From an uncultured bacterium (lineage in GTDB: Bacteria; Patescibacteriota; Minisyncoccia; Moranbacterales; GWC2-37-73), in NCBI GenBank assembly GCA_903837175.1, contig CAILTR010000046.1:1-43767 (forward strand): 43,767 bases of DNA. Direction: 5' to 3'. The position numbers and the translations under genes are program-made. This document shows, one piece after another, positions 35,420-43,767 of this stretch (position 1 is its first letter; each line of letters opens with the position of its first letter). Under the pieces are notes generated by a model. It worked only from the letters and a program-made list of their open reading frames with translations. It made no database searches and was not told the origin of the DNA.

Positions 35420-36481
35420 TTAATATTTTCGTAGCCCAGCGTAAAGTTGAGTTGGGTCGGTTTGGTCATACTTTAAAACTCCAATTTCCTTCGTCGTATC
35501 TAACTGAAAAGTTGCCCACTGCGTTCCACCATCGGTCGATTTATAAAGGGCTTTAGCGGAAGCGTACATAAGCTCCTTTGGATTATTTGGACTGACTGCA
35601 ATAGCGCGAATTGGAAAAGCTTTGGAGCTTTCGATAATATTAACCGCTTCCCATAAATCGCTACTACCAGTCTTTTTGAAAATGCCACTACCTGTGCCGA
35701 CATAAACAACTCCGGCACTGCTAGGATCCCCCGCTAAACTATACACGCTCGTGGTATTACTTTTAGTATCGATATTGTGCGAAATGTTTTCAATCACTTT
35801 TCCGCCATCTTTTGTCTCAAGTAGCCCAGATTCAAAGATTGCAAAAAAGACGTGCCGGTCACTGCTACTGTCAAAAACGATACTAATTACAGGACCCTCT
35901 GCTTTTTTAACATTTGTCCAAGTAATTCCCCCATCCGTCGTTTTAATAATCACCCCTTCGCTCGTGCCTGCGAAAAGAACCTGGGAATTAACCTTATTAA
36001 TTGCCAGAGCTGAAATCACCGTGCCGTCAGCTGGCTCAGTATAAATTTCTTTCCATTGCTGCTCCGCCTTTAAGCGTTTATAAATTTTCGCCCGACCATT
36101 AAGCACTCCGCTAGCATACATCACGTCACTGCTACTTGGATCGAAAATGATATTATACGCTTTATCCGGAAAAGTAACTTGCGTCCAAGTTTCTGCGCCA
36201 TCTTTCGAAACGAAAAGCCCATTAGCCTGGGTTCCGAGATAAATAAGCTTGCTATCGGTCGGATCAATTGCCATCGAAAGCACGTCCACACCCGCGATAT
36301 TTTTTTTATCATCCACCTTAATTTTAGCTTGCCAAGTAGTTCCGCCGTCTAAGGTTTTAAGCACCGTAGCATTAGCCATGGAGTTAGGCGCAGTTTTAAC
36401 GGAACTCGAAGAAAGACTACATCCAGAAAAAAGTAGGGTTGCTGAGACTAAAAATAGCGCTGAGAAGATTTTTTTTGACAT
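35420..36481 (-). CDS. YCF48/BNR-like beta-propeller lipoprotein
   Basis: Lipobox ATLLFSGCSLS; repeated TTDGGITWTNV / SKDGAETWTQVTF / STDGGTQWATF Asp-box motifs. Confidence 0.8.
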   Translation of the reverse strand: MSKKIFSALFLVSATLLFSGCSLSSSSVKTAPNSMANATVLKTLDGGTTWQAKIKVDDKKNIAGVDVLSMAIDPTDSKLIYLGTQANGLFVSKDGAETWTQVTFPDKAYNIIFDPSSSDVMYASGVLNGRAKIYKRLKAEQQWKEIYTEPADGTVISALAINKVNSQVLFAGTSEGVIIKTTDGGITWTNVKKAEGPVISIVFDSSSDRHVFFAIFESGLLETKDGGKVIENISHNIDTKSNTTSVYSLAGDPSSAGVVYVGTGSGIFKKTGSSDLWEAVNIIESSKAFPIRAIAVSPNNPKELMYASAKALYKSTDGGTQWATFQLDTTKEIGVLKYDQTDPTQLYAGLRKY

Positions 36482-36612
36482 AGGTAAAGATTGGATTACG
36501 CATAATTTATGACTTAAATTACATTCCGATTATAGCAAAGAAAAGCGGAAAAACCAAACTCAGAATAACGAAGTAAATGTAACTCCCAAAATATCCAGTG
36601 CTAACTACACTT

Positions 36613-37092
36613 TTATTTGTTTCCTAGCTGTTGACGAATAATTGCATCGTTGGCCCGAGTTAAAATTCTTTTCGAGTCAGCATTGCCTAATTTTTCATGC
36701 GCCTGCTCGAAAGCAAGCCACGCAAAATTTTTATTTTCGAAATCAAGCTGGACCCGCTCGCGCTCCGTTTGGACGCAATATAGCACCGCCCTTTTAAAAA
36801 TATTTACACCCCTACCTTTTTCGATTCTTTCTTTCAGCTCATTACCTTTCGCGCGATAAAAATACCAAACACTTTGACGAAAATTCGGTAAAATTGAAAT
36901 TTCCGAAATTCCCGTTTCTTCCAAAAGTTCGCGCCGCAACGTTTGCTCCTCACTTTCGCCTTGCTCAATGTGCCCTTTTGGAAAGTCCCATTGCCAAGAA
37001 CGATAGCAAAGCAAAAGATACAAGATTTTATTTGCTTGTTTTCGAAACACCACTGCCCCCACTGATTTTTCAAAAGCCAAAAGTTTAGGCAT
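36613..37092 (-). CDS. NUDIX hydrolase
   Basis: GHIEQGESEEQTLRRELLEETGI Nudix box. Confidence 0.92.
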   Translation of the reverse strand: MPKLLAFEKSVGAVVFRKQANKILYLLLCYRSWQWDFPKGHIEQGESEEQTLRRELLEETGISEISILPNFRQSVWYFYRAKGNELKERIEKGRGVNIFKRAVLYCVQTERERVQLDFENKNFAWLAFEQAHEKLGNADSKRILTRANDAIIRQQLGNK

Positions 37093-37106
37093 AGCTATTT
37101 TTCTTT

Positions 37107-39746
37107 TTATTTCCCATGGCAGTTTTTAAACTTCTTGCCACTTCCGCAAGGACAAAGGTCGTTGCGACCAACTTTATTGCTGTTGACAATCGGTTTTTGC
37201 GGAGTAGCTGGCTGGTTAGTTTCAGCTTCCTGACTTCCAGCAAATTGCGCTTGATTATCTTGCGCCCCTTGATATTGGACATTTTCAGGCAAGGCCTCGC
37301 TTTGCGCCTGGGGAGTTGCGGAAACCATTGAAATTTTAAAGACCGTTCTCACCGTAGTTGCACGCATGTTCTCCATCAAATGGGAAAATAGATGAAAAGC
37401 TTCTCGCTTATATTCAATGAGTGGATCCCGCTGACCATAACCGCGCAGCCCAATTCCTTGACGCAAATAATCAATTTCGTCTAAATGATTCATCCAGAGC
37501 GTATCGATCGTTTGCAAAATAATTGCTTTCTCAATTTCGCGCAGCGCTTCACTACCAATTTCCTGTTCCTTTTTAATATAAGCTTCCTTGGCTTTCCCCA
37601 TCACATATTCTTGGATTAAGGTTATTTTCTCAACCGAATTTTTCGATTTATCCTCGCGAATTTGCGCTAGCTTTTTAGCATCCTGCTCATCGAAAGAAAA
37701 AATATTTTGAATCTCAGCTGTAATTTTTTCAACCTCCCACGCATAATCCTCTCCAGCGCAATGCACTGAGATAGTTCGTTCTATTTCTTCTTCAATATAA
37801 CCAAGTAACTCCTGCTTAACCTCACTAGCCGCTAAAATTTCTTTCCGCTTTTTATAAACGACTTCCCGTTGTTTATTCATGACGTCGTCATAATCCAAGA
37901 CGTGTTTACGCGTATCAAAATTATAGCCTTCAATTTTAGATTGGGCGCTTTCAATTGTGCGAGAAATAATCGGGTTTTGAATCGGTTGATCTTCTGGCAA
38001 ACCGAGCGAGTCCATCATCCCTTTCAACTTATCGCCTCCGAATCTCCGCATCAATTCATCCTCTAGCGAAACATAAAACTGCGAAACGCCCGGATCACCT
38101 TGACGCCCAGCGCGACCGCGGAGTTGATTATCAATCCGACGCGCTTCATGCCGTTCGCTACCAATAATGCAAAGCCCACCAACCTCGCGCACGCCTTCTC
38201 CAAGTTTAATATCCGTTCCGCGTCCAGCCATATTAGTAGCAATCGTCACGGCGCCAAACTTGCCAGCCCCAACGATAATGGAGGCTTCCTTTTCATGTTG
38301 CTTTGCATTAAGAACTTCATGCACAATCCCTTCGCGAACTAGCAAGGCGCTGAGATATTCTGATTTTTCAATCGCAATCGTACCGACTAAAACTGGCTGA
38401 CCATTTTTATGTAGTTCCTTAATTTTTTCCACAATCGCGTCGAATTTTCCCTTTTCCGTTTTATAAACCACATCCGGTAAATCTTGGCGCGACATTACCT
38501 TATTAGTCGGAATTTCCAGCACGTCTAATTTATAAACCTTCGAAAATTCTTCCGCGCTGGTTGAGGCTGTACCCGTCATTCCAGCCAATTTAGCATACAT
38601 CCGAAAATAATTTTGAAAAGTAATTGTCGCTAGCGTGCGCGATTCTTTTTGCACTTCGACATTTTCCTTAGCTTCGATCGCTTGGTGCAAACCATCGCTA
38701 TAACGCCGACCTTCCATTAAACGGCCGGTAAAATCATCTACGATAATCACTTGCCCATCTTTAACCACGTAGTCCTTATCTAATTTAAAAAGAATTTCCG
38801 CTTTTAAGGATTGCTCGAGATGATGGACGTAACTAATTTTTCCCAGTTCGTAAATATTACCAACCCCTAAAGCTTGCTCGACCTTAGCAATCCCAGCCTC
38901 GGTCAAGGTTACCGCTTTCATTTTTTCGTCGACTTCATAATCCGCCGTTTCTTTTAGGCGTGGAATAATTTGGGCAAAGCGTTGATAGAGTTTTGTCGAT
39001 TCGCTATCTGGCGCTGAAATAATTAGCGGCGTTCTGGCTTCATCAATTAAAATTGAATCGACTTCATCCACGACCGCGTAATTAAGCTCGCGTTGCGACA
39101 TTTGCTCCGCGCTTTGCACCATATTATCGCGCAGATAATCAAAACCAAATTCATTATTAGTTCCAAAAGTAATAGCTGAGCCATAAGCTTGCCGACGAGA
39201 AATTTCGCTGAGGTTTTCCATTTCAACGCTCACCTCATTACTATCCATAATCTTCGGCTCGTACAAATAAGAAACGCTATGCATAATGCAAGCCGTCGAA
39301 AGACCCAGCGCATGATAAACACTCCCCATCCAATTACAATCGCGCCTGGCTAGATAATCATTAACCGTGACGATATGCACCCCCTTACCTTCCAAGGCGT
39401 TTAAGTAAACGGCCAAAGTGGAAGTTAAAGTTTTTCCTTCGCCTGTTTTCATTTCCGTGATGACGCCCTTGTGGAGCGCAATTCCACCTAGCAGTTGCAC
39501 GTCGTAGTGACGCTCGCCAATTACCCGCTTGGCCGTTTCTCGCACTACCGCAAAAGCCTCCGGCAAAATTTCATCCAAGGTTTCACCTTTCTTTAAGCGC
39601 CCGCGAAATTCCTCGGTCTTAGCTTTAAGCTCTTCGTCTGGCAGCGCAATCATTTTTTCTTCCCAAGTGTTAATCGCCGCCACAATTGGACGGAATTTAT
39701 TTATTTCTTTTTCATTTGAGCCAAATAATTTACTAAATAGTGCCAT
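37107..39746 (-). CDS. secA: Preprotein translocase subunit SecA
   Basis: MKTGEGKTLTSTLAVYLNAL, VVDEVDSILIDEARTPLIIS, C-terminal NDLCPCGSGKKFKNCHGK SEC-C motif. Confidence 0.98.
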   Translation of the reverse strand: MALFSKLFGSNEKEINKFRPIVAAINTWEEKMIALPDEELKAKTEEFRGRLKKGETLDEILPEAFAVVRETAKRVIGERHYDVQLLGGIALHKGVITEMKTGEGKTLTSTLAVYLNALEGKGVHIVTVNDYLARRDCNWMGSVYHALGLSTACIMHSVSYLYEPKIMDSNEVSVEMENLSEISRRQAYGSAITFGTNNEFGFDYLRDNMVQSAEQMSQRELNYAVVDEVDSILIDEARTPLIISAPDSESTKLYQRFAQIIPRLKETADYEVDEKMKAVTLTEAGIAKVEQALGVGNIYELGKISYVHHLEQSLKAEILFKLDKDYVVKDGQVIIVDDFTGRLMEGRRYSDGLHQAIEAKENVEVQKESRTLATITFQNYFRMYAKLAGMTGTASTSAEEFSKVYKLDVLEIPTNKVMSRQDLPDVVYKTEKGKFDAIVEKIKELHKNGQPVLVGTIAIEKSEYLSALLVREGIVHEVLNAKQHEKEASIIVGAGKFGAVTIATNMAGRGTDIKLGEGVREVGGLCIIGSERHEARRIDNQLRGRAGRQGDPGVSQFYVSLEDELMRRFGGDKLKGMMDSLGLPEDQPIQNPIISRTIESAQSKIEGYNFDTRKHVLDYDDVMNKQREVVYKKRKEILAASEVKQELLGYIEEEIERTISVHCAGEDYAWEVEKITAEIQNIFSFDEQDAKKLAQIREDKSKNSVEKITLIQEYVMGKAKEAYIKKEQEIGSEALREIEKAIILQTIDTLWMNHLDEIDYLRQGIGLRGYGQRDPLIEYKREAFHLFSHLMENMRATTVRTVFKISMVSATPQAQSEALPENVQYQGAQDNQAQFAGSQEAETNQPATPQKPIVNSNKVGRNDLCPCGSGKKFKNCHGK

Positions 39747-39748
39747 AG

Positions 39749-39893
39749 CATTTAATCATTTAATCATTTAATCATATAAACATTTAATCATATAAACATA
39801 CAAGCATACAAGCATATAAATATGTAAGCATGCAAACATATAAACATACCTGTTTAAATGTTTACATGACTTACATGACTTACATGACTTCAT
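39749..39893. repeat. Degenerate short-word tandem repeat upstream of secA
   Basis: catttaatcatttaatcatttaatcatataaacatttaatcatataaacatacaagcatacaagcatataaa...tttacatgacttacatgacttacatgactt. Confidence 0.85.
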
Positions 39894-39933
39894 CATATCG
39901 CAAAAAAGCCGTCTCGTCCACTAAGAAATAATC

Positions 39934-39974
39934 AAAAAAACAATCCGACCGCAAGGCAGTTAGGATTGTTTTAA
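39934..39974 (-). terminator. Rho-independent terminator
   Basis: AAAAAAACAATCC...GGATTGTTTTAA downstream of 39994..40371. Confidence 0.65.
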
Positions 39975-39993
39975 GAGTTTTTTTGGAATTTTG

Positions 39994-40371
39994 TTAAGCT
40001 GAATATGAGAGCTGTTCTAGCTTAACTACGCGCTTTTCTAATTTTTCAAATTCCTCCGCATCAACTTTTCTTCTCAATTCAAACTTCACTTCCACCATAT
40101 CGTCTTGTAACCTATCAATTTTAGTTTCCACACTATCTAGTCTATTTTCGACATTCTCTAGTCTCTTTTCAACACTTCCGAGTCTAACCTCAACTCTTTC
40201 AAGTTGATTTTGCATAACATGTTGAACCTCGAGAATTTCACCTTGAGTTTTCACAAGGCTAGAATAATTCTCTGACATCAGTTTCATGGTGCCATCCATG
40301 CTTTCCAAGAGAGAACCAACTTCTCCAACAGTGTAAACTTTTTCTTCAATTTTTTTAGTTTGGTTTTGCAT
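39994..40371 (-). CDS. Hypothetical coiled-coil protein
   Basis: 125 aa; repeated VEVRLGSVEKRLENVENRLDSVETKIDRL heptads. Confidence 0.7.
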   Translation of the reverse strand: MQNQTKKIEEKVYTVGEVGSLLESMDGTMKLMSENYSSLVKTQGEILEVQHVMQNQLERVEVRLGSVEKRLENVENRLDSVETKIDRLQDDMVEVKFELRRKVDAEEFEKLEKRVVKLEQLSYSA

Positions 40372-40409
40372 AAGTATATAATATAACTACTAATTAAGGC
40401 TGTCAATTC

Positions 40410-40664
40410 TCACTTTAAAAAAGTGCTGGCTTCTTGAAGAGAAGCGAAAAAATCTTGAAAGCGATCCTTAAAAAGTAATACTCGACTAGTAACTTGCTCG
40501 CCTTTTTGATTTTTATAGGATTGCGAGATAGTTAAATAATTATTCCCATTACTAGCTTTTTTAACGTCAAAAAAGAAATTATTGCTTCCAGCGCGAAGCA
40601 TTTTAGAAAAAACTTTTTCCGGCATTTTGTTTCCGCCTTGAGCGGGAGTTTGATAGTTACTCAT
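40410..40664 (-). CDS. PUR-alpha-like/DUF3276-like small nucleic-acid-binding protein
   Basis: RAGSNNFFFDVKKASNGNNYLTISQSYKNQKGEQVTSRVLLFKDRFQDFFASLQEA. Confidence 0.6.
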   Translation of the reverse strand: MSNYQTPAQGGNKMPEKVFSKMLRAGSNNFFFDVKKASNGNNYLTISQSYKNQKGEQVTSRVLLFKDRFQDFFASLQEASTFLK

Positions 40665-40838
40665 TTTTGTTTTACCCTAACTAAACCTTATTGCAGACAA
40701 AAAAACTTAGCTAGGATTTTTTTATCATTATGTTAGCCTGAGCTTGCGGCCGCTTGCCCATAATGATATTTTAACAGTTACCTAATATCACTGTCAAATC
40801 ACCCCTGTGGATAAGTCCGAAAATGGCTTTCTTTTAAC

Positions 40839-40864
40839 AAAAAACAGCCCGCAGGCTGTTTTTT
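40839..40864 (-). terminator. Rho-independent terminator downstream of fusA
   Basis: AAAAAACAGCC cgca GGCTGTTTTTT. Confidence 0.85.
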
Positions 40865-40910
40865 GAGTTCATATTTTTCTAAAAACTAACGAAGCTAGTG
40901 AAGCTAAAAG

Positions 40911-42995
40911 CTATTTTTTAGCAATAATCGCCTCCGCGACATTCTTTGGCACTTCATTATAATGTGAAAATTCCATTGAATAACTAGCGCGTCCTTGAGT
41001 CATACTTCGCATTTGCGTAGCGTAGCCAAACATATTGGCTAGTGGCACTTCTGATTCAATTTCTTTCACGCGCGCGTTGCCTTCGCCACGATCATTGATT
41101 TCTTTGATCATTCCGCGTCGAGCGTTAATGTCGCCCACAATGTCACCCATAAATTGTTCCGGCACAGTCACCACCACTTTCATGATTGGCTCGAGAATTA
41201 CTGGGTTAGCGCGCTTAACTGCTTCTTGCACCGCCATTGAACCAGCGATTTTAAAAGCAGCTTCCGAGGAATCGACTTCATGGAAAGATCCATCGTATAA
41301 GGTCACCATCACATCCACCATTGGATAACCAGCTAGCACGCCATTTTCCAAAGCTTCTTTAGCCCCCACATTAATTGGTTTAATATATTCCTGAGGAATA
41401 ACTCCACCCTTAATTTCATCGAAGAATTCATAGCCCTTGCCCTTCTCCTCTTGGGGTTTAACTTTAAGCCAGCAATGACCGTATTGTCCGCGTCCGCCAG
41501 ATTGTTTAATATATTTTCCTTCAGCTTGCGCCTCGCCCTTAATCGTTTCGCGATAAGCTACTTGCGGTTGACCAATATTAGCCTCCACGCCAAACTCTCG
41601 CTTCATGCGATCAATAATAATATCAAGATGAAGTTCGCCCATTCCAGAAATAATCGTTTGACCGCTTTCTTCATCCGTGCGTAAGCGTAAGGTTGGATCT
41701 TCGCCAGCTAGTTTGCGAAGTGCTAAGCCCATTTTTTCTTGGTCAGCTTTGGTCTTTGGTTCCACCGCAATATCAATCACAGGTTCTGGGAAAACAATAT
41801 TTTCTAAAATAATTTGTTTCTGTTCATCACAAAGGGTGTCCCCCGTCGTGGTACTTTTAAGTCCCACTAAGGCGCCAATCCCGCCAGCTCTGATCTCATC
41901 GATTTCTTCGCGGTGATTAGCATGCATCTGCAAAATTCGCCCAATACGTTCTTTCTCACCATTAGTCGCGTTAACCACGTATGAACCAGCTTTCAGCGTT
42001 CCGGAATAAACGCGAAAAAAAGTCAGCTGGCCTACGAAAGGATCGGTGGCAACTTTAAAAGCTAGCGCTGAGAAAGGTTCGTTATCATCAGCTTTGCGCG
42101 TTACTTCTTCGCCATTTTTTGGATTAGTTCCAAGCACTGGCGGCACGTCCAAAGGTGACGGTAGATAATCAACCACCGCATCCAAAACTAATTGCACACC
42201 TTTATTGCGTAGCGCCGTTCCGGTAAAGACTGGCACTAATTTAGCGGCCAAAACTCCCCGACGAAGTGCTGCTTTGAGCTCTTCGGTTGAAATTTCTTCC
42301 CCGTTTAAATATTTCTCAGTTAAAGCGTCGTCCGTCTCTGAAATTTTCTCAATCATTTTTTCGCGCCACTGCTGAGCTTTTTCAACTAACTCAGTCGGAA
42401 TTTCATTTTCCACCACCGTAATTCCCATCTCACCTTCAAAGGTATAAGCTTTCATCTTCATCAAATCAACCACGCCAGAAAAATCACTGCGCTCCCCGAT
42501 TGGAATTTGAAGGGCCAAAGCATTTGGCGTCAAACGATTCCAAATTGAACCCAGCACAAAATCAAAATCAGCGCCTTCTTTATCAATTTTATTAACAAAG
42601 CAAATACGCGGAACGTGATATTTATCCGCTTGTCGCCAGACAGTTTCTGATTGTGGCTCAACTCCTTCTTTGCCATCAAAAATAACCACGGCGCCATCTA
42701 GCACGCGCAGTGAGCGTTCTACTTCCACGGTAAAGTCCACATGACCAGGCGTGTCAATGATGTTGATCGGATGACCTTTCCAACTGCATTTGGTCGCTGC
42801 TGAAGTGATGGTGATTCCGCGTTCTTGCTCTTGTTCCATCCAGTCCATAGTGGCTGCGCCTTCATGCACCTCTCCAATTTTGTGGGTGATTCCAGTGTAA
42901 AACAAAATACGCTCCGTGGTAGTAGTCTTGCCACCGTCGATATGCGCGATAATACCAATGTTACGTAGTTTCGCAATGTCGTTTTCTTGAGACAT
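40911..42995 (-). CDS. fusA: Elongation factor G
   Basis: [47 protein letters not shown]. Confidence 0.99.
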   Translation of the reverse strand: MSQENDIAKLRNIGIIAHIDGGKTTTTERILFYTGITHKIGEVHEGAATMDWMEQEQERGITITSAATKCSWKGHPINIIDTPGHVDFTVEVERSLRVLDGAVVIFDGKEGVEPQSETVWRQADKYHVPRICFVNKIDKEGADFDFVLGSIWNRLTPNALALQIPIGERSDFSGVVDLMKMKAYTFEGEMGITVVENEIPTELVEKAQQWREKMIEKISETDDALTEKYLNGEEISTEELKAALRRGVLAAKLVPVFTGTALRNKGVQLVLDAVVDYLPSPLDVPPVLGTNPKNGEEVTRKADDNEPFSALAFKVATDPFVGQLTFFRVYSGTLKAGSYVVNATNGEKERIGRILQMHANHREEIDEIRAGGIGALVGLKSTTTGDTLCDEQKQIILENIVFPEPVIDIAVEPKTKADQEKMGLALRKLAGEDPTLRLRTDEESGQTIISGMGELHLDIIIDRMKREFGVEANIGQPQVAYRETIKGEAQAEGKYIKQSGGRGQYGHCWLKVKPQEEKGKGYEFFDEIKGGVIPQEYIKPINVGAKEALENGVLAGYPMVDVMVTLYDGSFHEVDSSEAAFKIAGSMAVQEAVKRANPVILEPIMKVVVTVPEQFMGDIVGDINARRGMIKEINDRGEGNARVKEIESEVPLANMFGYATQMRSMTQGRASYSMEFSHYNEVPKNVAEAIIAKK

Positions 42996-43184
42996 AAAAA
43001 ATTAATTTCTAATTTCTAATTTCTAATTTCTAATCAAATTCTAATATTTCAATGTTCGAGACATTTAGAAATTCAAAATTTATTCAAAATTCAAAATTCA
43101 AAATTCAAAATTTTTAATATTATTTTTTTTATTATAAAACAAAGATAGAAACCCCCGCTTAACAGGGATTTCTATCGCAATAAT

Positions 43185-43652
43185 TTAGGCAAAGTGGGCA
43201 AACGCTTTATTGGCCTCAGCCATACGATGCGTATCTTCGCGTTTTTTCATCGCGCTGCCAATTTTATTTGAAGCGTCAATAAATTCATCAGCCATTTTTT
43301 CAGCCATTTTCTTGCCCTTCTTTGCTCGGCAAGCAGCTAGGATCCAACGCACAGCCAAAGTTTGGCGACGTTCTCCGGAAACTTGAATCGGAACTTGGTA
43401 GTTTGCGCCACCAACTCGCTTTGATTTCAGCTCCAAAAGTGGAGAAACGTTTTTAATTGCTTGTTCAAAAACATTCAGTCCGCCTTTTTTAGTACGCTCA
43501 TGAATAATATCAAATGATTCATAGATAACTTTTTCAGCGATACTGCGTTTGCCGTCTTGTAAAATTTTACCAATAAAACGACCCACTAAAATGTTTCCAT
43601 AGCGTGAATCAGCTTTCCATTGTTTTTTATATACTCTTTTTCTTCGTGCCAT
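43185..43652 (-). CDS. rpsG: 30S ribosomal protein S7
   Basis: MARRKRVYKKQWKADSRYGNILVGRFIGKILQDGKRSIAEKVIY. Confidence 0.98.
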   Translation of the reverse strand: MARRKRVYKKQWKADSRYGNILVGRFIGKILQDGKRSIAEKVIYESFDIIHERTKKGGLNVFEQAIKNVSPLLELKSKRVGGANYQVPIQVSGERRQTLAVRWILAACRAKKGKKMAEKMADEFIDASNKIGSAMKKREDTHRMAEANKAFAHFA

Positions 43653-43767
43653 AATGTTATAAATCCCTAATTGAGACTAATTAATTCTCTAATTATCACT
43701 AATTTTTTAAAAGTTTATTCGCGATTATTCGAGATTAAATTCGAGTTGATTCGCGATTTCTATCATC

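Noticed and set aside
38100-38400. Antisense ORFs inside secA, fusA, malic enzyme, mreB and other core genes
   Set aside because: Shadow ORFs opposite well-identified conserved genes; no independent support.
40723-40768. Inverted repeat TATCATTATG...CATAATGATA with internal GCGGCCGC
   Set aside because: Only 10-bp arms with a 26-nt loop in intergenic DNA; no second copy noticed, too weak to call.
43144-43176. Hairpin GATAGAAACCCCCGCTTAACAGGGATTTCTATC between rpsG and fusA
   Set aside because: Likely an ordinary intra-operon stem or weak terminator; not distinctive enough to score separately.
1-43767. Alternative genetic code (TGA as Gly/Trp, as in some CPR lineages)
   Set aside because: Conserved genes read through cleanly with the standard code and no in-frame TGA needs recoding.

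Overview
The window reads as a chromosomal segment of a small-genome bacterium. The style (short AT-rich intergenic palindromes, standard stop usage, compact operons) suggests Patescibacteria/CPR, but that is an inference. Almost every gene is on the minus strand. The core content is the rod/elongasome cluster (mreB-mreC-mreD-mrdA), mltG, malic enzyme, trxB, uppS, ispG, a polyprenyl synthase, a dcw cluster start (mraZ-rsmH-ftsL-like-ftsI-murF), rplJ-rplL with an L10 leader, rpsP, rseP, frr, secA, fusA and rpsG. RNA features are rnpB (RNase P RNA) and one tRNA-Glu(CTC). An accessory island (about 12.9-19.95 kb) holds a three-gene restriction-modification operon (D12-class MTase, PD-(D/E)XK-like REase, second amino-MTase), a RecB/Cas4-like nuclease, a TrpR/YerC-like regulator, an NlpC/P60-like protein and a membrane protein. 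The strongest oddities are: (1) a palindromic repeat, ATTACAATAT-ACTGAA-ATATTGTAAT, in three short arrays phased at 84 bp, each just upstream of a different island gene and one of them upstream of the TrpR-like regulator; (2) an RNase P RNA gene enlarged to about 673 nt by two copies of the same dispersed repeat in the same orientation; (3) a cluster of GGTACCTGACCCCTTTAATT elements with three near-identical copies of an ORF-tail-like sequence; (4) several nested palindromic repeat families and multi-arm structured intergenic elements. No searches or folding were run; all family calls come from reading motifs.
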